Assembly (NCBI GenBank): GCA_036244855.1 | Contig: BQKZ01000075.1 | Coordinates: 186,577 to 250,576 of the forward strand | Direction: 5' to 3' | From: Temnopleurus reevesii | Taxonomy: Eukaryota > Echinodermata > Echinoidea > Temnopleuroida > Temnopleuridae | DNA length: 64,000 bases | In this document: positions 11,236-43,318 of the stretch, piece by piece | Layout of the letters: each line of letters starts with the position of its first letter | Numbering within the stretch: the stretch's first letter is position 1 | The notes under the pieces: model-generated | The model's input: only the letters and a program-made list of their open reading frames with translations | Databases searched by the model: none | Told to the model about the DNA's origin: nothing | Made by a program: the position numbers and the translations under genes

Positions 11236-12485
11236 TAATATTTCAACCAACACTTACGTGAGTGATATATGTTGCCCAACTATTTTAAGAGGGTAGAACA
11301 ATTGCATTATGCATGTAATTTTTGCACCTTGTATAATTACACTGACTTAAATGTACAATAAAATGTTAATGTCATGATGGATTGTAATAAATATGATTTA
11401 GAACTACATATGAATTGCATCAATTATCATTATTATTAAAATCATTGCGATTTCAAACATATATGACATCCTTATCATCATGTCTATAATTTTTGTTACC
11501 CTGTATGAGATTGAGCAAATGATATGAAACAGAACAAATTTTGTCATTGATATACAATGTGCATTGTTACATAATTTAACTTATACAGCGCAACTAGAAT
11601 TCCACCGTAATCATGTACATAATTTTGTATCAACAAGAACATGACAATCATAAACATGTGATATGGAGTTAGATGTAAAAGTACTCCTTCAATAGGTGAA
11701 AGACATTTATGAATCAGATTCTTTTGAATGCAAATGCACATTTGAATATGTATTGGACAGCATGTGAGCAAGATGAATAAAAATTAAAATGCTTCGTCAA
11801 AATGGTATAAATATAAATACACACACACTAGCATGATTTAAAAAAAAAAAGAGTAAAGAAATGTAATTTACGCATGTCTGATTTTAACAGGATGATTAAA
11901 TAAAATCTAAAACTCATAGAAACTGTCATTCAGTCAAAAAAGAATAAGATAAAATAAAAAATATATCATAACTCTCATTGGTAATCACAAAACAGGAATC
12001 AATTTATAACCTCTGAACAAATGGAGTTACTTCTAATTTAGGCTTGGAGTGAGCTTAATTCAACCTTCCAAAGGCACTAAAATTTAATAATGGAAAAAAA
12101 TTCTTCAATGAACATGCAGCACTATGAAATTATAGAACTAAAAAAATCAAATATACTACAAAGAAAACATGTTTAAAACATTGAGGTATAAACCTTTAAT
12201 ATAAAACTAAAAGACACAACCATTTCAATTATATGTTAGTATTTCTAAGCAAATACTGTGTTGAATTTATGGTAAAATAAAGAAATCAATGAAAGGATGA
12301 AAAATGAGTTAATAAGTACATGTTTAATACCAGCAAAAATGTGATGTAGCTAATTAAAAGGTCTTTCTCCTAATAAATGACAGTCTCAGATTATAAGATT
12401 TTGGTCGTTTTCCATTCATGATCGATTCATGTTCCTTGACAAAATCAAACAAACATGTGCCAAAGACACACAAACATGTGGCATT
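11236..12485. other. Downstream of cathepsin F-like gene; no coding exon
   Basis: AT-rich sequence 3' to the cathepsin stop. Part may be its 3' UTR. A minus-strand ATTAAA (plus TTTAAT near 12324) is one candidate poly(A) signal but is not decisive in such AT-rich DNA. Confidence 0.4.
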
Positions 12486-34579
<22,094 letters not shown>

Positions 34580-34702
34580 GTTTCACTCGATGAAGTGTTT
34601 CTCACTCGATCAGATGAGATAATCAAAGTTTCGCCTTCAGAAAGCAAGAGGAATATGCAAGTCGTCCAGTTGAAGACGATCGATTTTGTTATTGTGTACA
34701 GA

Positions 34703-34710
34703 TGACGTCA
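34703..34710 (-). promoter_or_regulatory. CRE-like palindrome upstream of CTSF-like gene
   Basis: Perfect TGACGTCA 124 bp before the cathepsin start codon. CREB/ATF family proteins bind this motif; function here is inferred from position only. Confidence 0.45.
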
Positions 34711-35150
34711 TTTTCATGGGACTAGACTTGCGCTGCACGCGAATTCGGCCCGTATAAATGTTGTCCGTTGATTCATACATCAACTCGACCGTGACATTCC
34801 AAATCATTACCAAATGAATGTAACTCAGATTTTGATGAGAAATGAGTATGTATTTAATACATCTGAAGACTTTTATTTTCAATAATGAATTTTGATGAAG
34901 CCAGAAGACCATTAAAGGCTTAATTAAAGACAAAAGTTGAGATGAGTCACTTCCAGATCCAATAATTCTTTTTGCAACTATCAAGTAGGAAAAAAATTAT
35001 ACAATCATATTAAAAAGAGGAGAGCTGAGGGTTTTTTTTATGACATGAAAAATTGCTGTGAAAAAAAAACAAAAATTAACAGACAACTTTCTGATGATTG
35101 TGCTTGAGTTTATAACATGCTATACAAAGTTTATTCAGCAACCTTTTTGA

Positions 35151-35226
35151 TAATAATAATAATAATAATAATACATGTGTCTTATATAGCGCACTTTCCA
35201 CCCTGATTAGGTGCTCAAGGCGCTCA
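35151..35226 (-). mobile_element. SINE-like element, copy C (3' part)
   Basis: Plus strand shows (ATA)n then CTTATATAGCGCACTTTCCA, the 3' end of the family seen at 8681-8907, truncated where the 65-bp direct repeat begins. Confidence 0.65.
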
Positions 35227-35291
35227 GAGTGTCTCGAAAAGCAGACTAGTTTGCCATCATGTTGACGGTGATCACAAGATCCGGAAACAAG
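35227..35291 (+). repeat. 65-bp direct repeat, copy 1
   Basis: 64 of 65 bases match 36046-36110 (GAGTGTCTCGAAAAGC to CCGGAAACAAG). Its one change turns TCACATGA into TCACAAGA, breaking an E-box. Confidence 0.9.
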
Positions 35292-35373
35292 CAAATTTTC
35301 AAGCCCATTTAGAGCGCCTTTATAATCATACATGTCAACATTGACAAATTTCAAATCGGAAAATTCTATCAGT

Positions 35374-35496
35374 ACAGGGGCCTGTAACATAAAAGAGATG
35401 CAATTAATTGCATCTGTTTGGTACACGTTTTGCCATAGACTTACAATGAATATTTATTGTAAGTTTTATTGCATCTTTTATGTTACAGGCCCCTGT
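35374..35496. mobile_element. 123-bp MITE between the two divergent genes
   Basis: TIRs ACAGGGGCCTGTAACATAAA and TTTATGTTACAGGCCCCTGT enclose 123 bp; inner GATGCAA and TTGCATC also pair. No ORF. Confidence 0.85.
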
Positions 35497-35813
35497 TAGT
35501 GCAGTTTGCATTTTTCTAATGCAATTCTGGCAAAACACGTAGAATAGAGATGCAATTCTATGAATCATATTTCTCTTTAGGTTATAGGCTTCTGTCCTCG
35601 CAAATTAGAAGTTTTTTCAATTCTGATAAAGGCTCGATTGAATGTGGTGAAAATTACTACAGTGTAAGTATGGTTCGAAGATTTTAACCAGATTTGGGGG
35701 GAAATTTGAGTGATCTCCTGAATGAAAAATCCAGATATGGACGTCGGGATCAAGACAATCGACAGCTAGGTGTGATTTATTTTGGTCAGATATGAAGATT
35801 TATCTTTCCTCCT

Positions 35814-35870
35814 CCCCCCCCCCCCCCCCGTATGCCGTCTTCTGAAAAAAAAAAAAAAAAAAAAAAAAAA
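35814..35870. repeat. Homopolymer pair (C)16 and (A)26
   Basis: Poly-C at 35814-35829 and poly-A at 35845-35870 between the divergent genes; probably length-polymorphic. Confidence 0.8.
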
Positions 35871-36045
35871 TCACCCCGATAGCCTCGATCTCCACCGAGC
35901 ATTTTGTGAGGAAGTAGTTCCTTCTTTCAAAGATGCTCAACAGTCCCTGTAATTGCTCTCATTTTCTATTGCTTCTTCCTCTAAAACGTATCATGAAGAT
36001 AGACAACCAGTCCAATAAAAATTGAATGATTTATGAAATACGATT

Positions 36046-36110
36046 GAGTGTCTCGAAAAGCAGACTAGTTTGCCATCATGTTGACGGTGATCACATGATC
36101 CGGAAACAAG
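36046..36110 (+). repeat. 65-bp direct repeat, copy 2
   Basis: Near-identical to 35227-35291, 819 bp downstream and about 400 bp before the PLD start codon. Confidence 0.9.
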
Positions 36111-36119
36111 TCATGTGAC
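36089..36119 (+). promoter_or_regulatory. Paired E-boxes with ETS-like core upstream of PLD3-like gene
   Basis: GATCACATGATC (36089-36100) and GTCATGTGAC (36110-36119) flank CCGGAA. GTCATGTGAC differs by one base from GTCACGTGAC, the CLEAR core bound by TFEB/MITF factors that control vertebrate lysosomal genes; CATGTG is also accepted by MITF. The role is inference. Confidence 0.35.
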
Positions 36120-36245
36120 TTGATTGTTTTCATTGCTCCACAAAAGTACAGTTCTGATCCCCGTTTTATTGTGATCAGCTCACGAGAAAATAACTGGAGG
36201 CAGTAAGCTGAAGCTCCAGGCCAGCGGGAATTGACCTTTCATAAG

Positions 36246-36265
36246 CTGTGCTCGAGCTCGCGAGC
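36246..36265. promoter_or_regulatory. GC-rich hairpin near likely PLD3-like 5' UTR
   Basis: GTGCTCG, AGCTCG, CGAGCAC: a 7-bp stem around a 6-nt loop, 250 bp before the start codon. May lie in promoter or 5' UTR. Confidence 0.3.
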
Positions 36266-36511
36266 ACCTCAGTTCGAACAGCAATCAACAGCTGGGAGCA
36301 ATTTTGTTTCTTCAGGTCTCAGTTTGAGTTTGAGGTTGAGACTGAAGTGGGCAATTCACTGGACACAGTCACTGGATAGATTAGGTATCAAGTCGCCATC
36401 AAAGTCTGCTTCACCGAAGGCGAAAGCTCTTTCAAATTTTAGATTTGTTCTCTAGTCTTATTTAAGTTGACAGGAATACACAGATCCTGTCACTTCACTA
36501 CAAGTACAAAT

Positions 36512-36520
36512 ATGGGTGAG
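36512..36520 (+). CDS. PLD3-like: PLD3-like exon 1 (start codon)
   Basis: ATGGGTGAG before GTAAGT: three codons, phase 0. Chosen because it joins exon 2 in frame and gives a short cytosolic tail; exon 2 has no better upstream ATG. Confidence 0.75.
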
Positions 36521-39500
36521 GTAAGTTGTGACTTAAGAGAGACATAATCAAGTTTACATACTAAGGTGGTTTTTTTATTTAAAAAAGTCAAAACTAATCA
36601 ATGATGTACCAAAATCAACCATATGAAGTAGAGCCAGAGGTCACCAAATTGATAGATCTATGGAAAAGAACTTTTAATCAAATAATTATAAATTATTATT
36701 ATAAATGTAATGTTCAATGAGTAGTCTAATCTCACTTATTTGTTATGTTATAATAAATATGTATCTGTTGATAGAAATTAGATTGTTGGAAAAGCAAAGA
36801 TAGGATGAAAGTGATTGTATTAATTCTACTTTAATGTGAGTTCCAATTAAATATTTTTTAAAAATTTTAGATCATGCAAGGTCAGGTCAAAAGAAAAGAT
36901 ATCTGAAGTTTATATTTAGTATTTTTCATAATATATTTTACATTTCTACAATTTGAAATCTGCAATATATGAAAAAGGACTTGAATACAGAATTATTTGA
37001 CCATATTTGTTTTTGTGATTGATTTTTGTCATAAATATATTTTTATTCAGTATCAGCATATTCAGCATACAGATACAAGAGATGGAGTACCACTCATTGA
37101 AGATGGAACATTCAAGAGAGGGCGGTGTGCATCATGCACATTACTTTCTGCATTCTTTATGGCCATCCTAGCAGGTCTCGTCTTCCTGGTTGTATGGATC
37201 ATTCTCCATCCTCCTGCAGCTGTACCTGAGAATGTGCCATGCAACGATCCTTGCACGTAAGAAATGTCTCACTTCTTAACCCAATCCAGTATGGTGCTTG
37301 CATCAGTGCACATTTGGCCAGGCGTAGAGTTCGCAATAGGCCGGTTTACTAATAGAGTAAAATTTTATGCATACCGCTTACACAAAGGTTCTCCTTGACA
37401 ACCAATAAGCTTGACTGAGGCTTGCCAGGCATAGCAACAAGTAATTGTATGTGAAATAGATTCCAATGATTATAGTCTTAATATCAACCCATTTAAGGAA
37501 TACCAGGTAACTTGACAACCCATAAGCTTGCCTGAGGCATGCCAGGCATAGCAACAAGTAATTGTTTGTGAAATAGATTCCAAGGATTATAGTCTTAATA
37601 TCAACCCGTTTAAGGAATACCAGGTAACTACGTTCGTTTGCAAGGAGTGCATTTAAATTTAATTATATGGTAAACCCGCTTATTAAATTCAACTCGGTGG
37701 CCTATTGTGCTGATTGGGATTACAGTGTACATTGATTACCCTGGAAGTGTTGAACTGTTTTATCCTTTATTCAATAGACTTTTTGGTGTAGGATGTTATA
37801 CAAATGTCTTACACTTTTGATATTAGAGCTTATGTAAAACTTTCAGCATATAGGAGTTCATTGGTCAACTAAAAGAGATGAATAGATTTGACCCTAAGAT
37901 TGGGGAAGACTTCAATGTTCTTTATGATATCTGCTGCCATTTTGTTTTGTTAAAACTGTTTGCAAACTGATGCATCCCATGTTGGCTGTTAGTAACATGC
38001 TACTCTTTGATATTATTGCTGACTCATATTAATCCAGGATATAAGTTGAAAAAAGACAGGTAAGTCCAAAGAATAAATGAATAAAAAATTCCAATCGGGT
38101 TCCCAGGGTGAGCCAACTCTGCTTCTACCTTATATCAAAGTTTTCTGGACTTCTGTATAAATTGATAATAATTGAAATTACCAGTTTAACAGATATTTTA
38201 TATTAATGCATCTTGCCAAATGAATTTTCAAATTTGATTGTCAATTCTTTATTTCAACAATCTTAAAAAGTTCTTTAATCCTATTGTAGAGTGATATTGG
38301 CCGAGTCAATGCCCCTGAATCTAACGTTTCCGGATGGGTCACCACGATTCCAGTCAACCTATGCAATCTGGAAGGAGTTACTTGCTACAGCCACAGAATC
38401 TATTGACATTTCTTCATATTATTGGACTCTGCGGGGTAAAGATGTCTTCAATGATTCGTCAGATTTTGAGGTGAGATTTTCAATTGAATGCCCCTTTTCA
38501 ATCAAAGTAATTCACAAAAAATGATTCAAAAGGGAATATTGTTCAAAATCAACTGCAAATCAACTGCAACTTTGCGAAATGTAACACGCATTTTCATTCG
38601 TGCATGATATGCGCATTTAACAAGACGTGCATGAAACATTGATTTTAATTGGTACATTCCGATCAACTGCAACTTGTGATCAATTCAACTTCTGAACTAC
38701 GCCCCAAAGTGTATCTAATGAACGATTTGTTTACAAATTTGTATGTAGTGTTAAATAGTCGTAAATCTTGTAAAGTATGCTTTCTATCCAAATTAGATAT
38801 TCAAGGTGCTCAAGATCAAATAAGTACAAGATAACAAGCGATGAAAAAGAAATTTCTGTATGAAATTGAAAACAGTCTTTTACAAAATATTTGTCATTTA
38901 CACTGGAAGAAGGCCACCAGTGTCAAACTTATTGCAAAATTGTTGCAAATGTATCTTTTTCTGTTCTTTATTCTGTTGAAATGTTTTAATATCAATTCAC
39001 AGATTTCTCCTTATATTCATGAAATTAAATTTCAGGGGGAGGAGATTTTCAAGGAGTTGATGACTGCTGGAACGACACGGAACATCAGCATCCGCATCGT
39101 AGAGAACGAACCCTCCCATGCAATAGCGGACCTCGATACCCAGGAGTTAGCAGCTAAAGGAGCAGCTCAGGTCCGAGTGCTTGACTTCAATAAGTTCTTG
39201 GGAGGAGGCATCCTGCATACTAAGTTCTGGGTCGTGGATAATAAACATCTGTATCTTGGTAGCGCTAATATGGACTACAGGGCGTTAACACAGGTACAGA
39301 GACGAATAAATGAGCCAATTGTTTTTAGGGGGAATCATGTTTACTTCCTCCCTTTCAGGTGTCTGGGTTTCCTATTTTTAAATGAAATGATAAAATAATT
39401 GAGTACTAATTGAGTAATTGAATTGATGGAATATTTTATTTATTAATGTTAAAAGATAAAATATGGGCTAAAACTCTCAATATCAAAACAAACTCTTGGA

Positions 39501-42500
39501 GATATCGTACATTGTGCTGGAGATTGAAATTATACTACAGGCTACGAATGGATATATTTTTTATTTGGTTTTCTAAAGTTAGACAAAGAGTTTGTAAGGA
39601 ACTGTGTTCTGGAAATCCTGATTTTTTAAGAATTAAGATCTGTTTAGCAAAGAGGTGATGTGCATTGACTTTATCTCAGATTGATATAAAGTCTGTTGTT
39701 TTTTTCATGTTTTTTTTTCAGGTAAAGGAGGTTGGAGTTGGAATCTTCAACTGCTCTTGTTTAGCCCAAGACCTGGACAAGCTCTTTGAAGTTTATTGGT
39801 ATATGGGCAACCACACGACTGTCCCACCAAAATGGCCTGAAGAATTCTCCACAGCCTACAACATGGAAACCCCAATGGAACTCCAGCTTAATGGAACCAA
39901 TGCTACAGCATTCATTGGCGTAAGTCAGAGACGGATCCTAGCCATGTATCATACTGAGTTGCTGTGCAACTACATAGCTGCCAACTGTTTCTAACTTTTA
40001 GTAATCATTACTAATTTTGGCATCAGATTTGTCAGTTTAAAGTTAATTCCAGGGAAGATTACTAATTTTTGCAACATGTGCACCATTCACTTCAATGTAT
40101 GCTATGTGAATATTTTGAGTTCCTAGTGGGATTATTACTAATTTCCACTTGATCATGTTGGCAGCTATGCAACTACATGAGAAAGCACATTGAGCAGAAT
40201 GGACAAAGAAATCGAGCAAAGTGAACAACTCGCATTCACAATTGCTGTAGAAAACAAAAGATCTTTCCTTTCCTCTTACCCGGTAAAGAAATGATGAACA
40301 GGTGTCACACCTTCTAATAAACAGAGAAGCTCATTTACTCTGTTAACTCAAGGTTATTTGCAGGCTTGAATGGTACATGTAGTTGTTTCCTTTGTCCAAT
40401 ATCTTAGTCTGTTCTGCTTACAGTGAGGCAGTGATGAGGGAAATTATTTTGGTGTAATAGAATTTAAGTTAATTTAAACCTTTACTAACTTTATAGGGGT
40501 TTGGTACAATTCCATATGTCACTTGATTTGTAATGTGCTTCAAACTTACAAACGTATATAGAAATGTTAAAATTCCCATAGGTTCTGGATAAATAAATGC
40601 TCTTCTAAGAGGCATTGTTTTGTGTAAGCTAACATCCATTTTAAGATAGATATGATAAAGAGGAAAAGGAAGGAAGGAAGATACCCATATCCTCAGTGAC
40701 TTGTGGAGTAATTCATATACATGCAAATCTCTCTTGACAAGCATGTGACAACCAAAAGAAGGTCACATTATGTTTGCTGAATACACAAAGGGATATGCAC
40801 TCATTGTTTTGAAAGGAGATATGCAAATTAGATGAGAATTGTCTAATTAAACATTTAACTTCCTAGCATAGTAGTATTAACTTAATTGTCTCTCAGATTG
40901 TTTCCCTTGTTGGGTATTTAAACCTACCTCAAAACTTTATTGAGATAAGTTTGATGAAATAATTACAATTATTGGTAGGGTTTCAACAACCCCCAACATA
41001 CACACAAATGCAAAAGAAAGAGTAAATTTTCCCTTCTTTTTCATGAAAAGAATAAGGTGATATGTAACAGGCATGTAACCAGGGAGCAGAGGGAGCAAGC
41101 GCCCCATGAAGTTTATGGAAAAAGACTAAAAATGAGAGTAAAAGGAAGCCAAAAAAATGTTAGGGTTGTTTTTTTCGCTAGTCAGAACATTTTTGAAGTG
41201 CATTTAGTTCAACTGCAATCCTAGCTTTGTTGCTGTTGTGCAAACATTGTAGTGCAAAACAAAGCAAAAATGACCTTCTTGAGGTCACAAAAATCATTAC
41301 ATTTGTTCTTTGCTGTTTGCAAACAGTGTCAGTTCTTCAAAGATTCCTAATATAATGAAATACATTTTAGCCTTGCCATTGAAGCTATATGACTTGACAA
41401 TGAATATTTTAATGGCTTTCAGTGCTTGAGCTAACATTAGACCATTGAGTCAATGGCCTTGGTCTTGCAGAGCAAACAATGCACTATAGATCAGGATTCA
41501 ACTCCATAAACTCAACAAACTTTAATGTGAATGACCAGATTGATCAAGGCTAATATCAGTTGATCTGTCCTTTTTTAAATGGAAATACCATTTAAATCCA
41601 TCTACATTGTACCACGAGCGCAGTGAGCTACAAATCCCCTTGATTGAATGCCCGGGCAAACAAAATTGAGCCATCGGGCAAGCAAGTGAAACTTGCCTGG
41701 TTGGGCAAGTAATGGTACATTCTTGACTACATTGTATCAGTAAATTCTTTGTGAGCAGGCCCTACCCAGTGCAAAGATCTATCATTTGACCAACTTCAAT
41801 GATAGCTCAGCCCAATTAGATGCTACATACCTATGTAAAGCTATATATATGTTTTATGTTTTGGGCAATGAAAATTTGTGTTCTTTCTGGTAAGTTATTT
41901 GAATAGCCACTTGCAGAACTGGGAAATAGTGAAAAAATTCTTGTAGCACCCTGAAGTATAGCATAATAATTATTATGATAATAATAGTAATAGATGCAAT
42001 TTACACATTTCCTCTCTGCTGTTTGCTCAAGGCTCTTGTTTATATTTGTTATGTACATGATTTTTGATGATTTGTTTGTAAATACATTATGTATGCTTTT
42101 ATCTATTTGAATGTGGAAAATAAGATTTGAATTCAAATTTGAATTAATAATCTTTTACTCCATTTCAATGTTACATCCAGTCGATTGCTAGTCTTGTTTG
42201 TATACTTTTCTGGTAAAATGAGCGCCTAATTGGTGATGTTGTGTGGGATTTATAAATATATATATATTTTTTTTTTTTTACAATTTCCCGTTTTTTATTT
42301 TGACAGAGTTCACCACCAGCATTCTGCCCATCCGGACGTACATCAGACATTGATGGTCTGCTCAACGTGGTAGAATCAGCCAGAAAGTTTGTTCACATAG
42401 CTGTTATGGATTACATTCCAGAAAAAGTATTTGCCAACCCAAAAGAGTAAGAAATTTATTGTTCTCTATAATTTTGTTAACTTTTTTGTTTCCAAAGATT

Positions 42501-43282
42501 TAAATAATAATAATGTATCCACTTTTTCAAAGACGAAACTATGTAAAATATGTGTAGAAGTAGAGGAAATTATACATGAGACATAACATAGAGGAGAATA
42601 CAGAGCAGTGCAGTGTGAGCGGGCATCCACCAACGTGGGCACCCCCAAAAAATAGATATAAGAAAATGATAATTTATGGTACATATATCTGTGGACAGTT
42701 CAGTGCGATTATATGCGGTCTTTCGAATTTGTTGTCATTTATATATACCAATCTCATCTCTAAGTCAATTGTATATTTAATTTGAACTGTGGAACCTCTT
42801 GAGAAGTGGATATGCTATGTCTGGAAAAAGGCGGGTTTTACAACCCTGTTCAGCTGTGTCTTACATATATTGTTATAAACAAATATGATTAAAAGTTAGC
42901 AATTATGATCTTTCACTTTTGTTTGAAGTAGAACCATAATTTTCATAAGTATTAAATATCAGTCACCTTTGTATGAAGTAAAGGAGAATGTGTGAATATG
43001 ATACACAGCCTGACCCAAGAAATGACCATTATCCTTGAAGGTTTCAACTCTCATATTATATGACTGATTCTTCCTCTCCCATTTAGATATTTGTATGTAA
43101 TAGACACTACCCTGCTGTTTGATAGGCCTTTGACAATGTTGATAGAATAAAGGAAAGTGAAAGCAAGTATGATATAAACAGCCTTACTAAGTGTTGTCCT
43201 CATTCCCCATGTGCTTCTATTCACCATGTTTTAAGGAGAGTGATTTTTTTCTTCTTCCGTTGGTCTAGATACTGGGATGTAT

Positions 43283-43318
<36 letters not shown>

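Noticed and set aside
38649..39030. ORFs in PLD intron 3 upstream of exon 4 as coding
   Set aside because: The conserved protein starts exactly at the AG before GGGGAGGAG (39036), and exon 3 joins it in frame; the upstream open sequence is intron and MITE.
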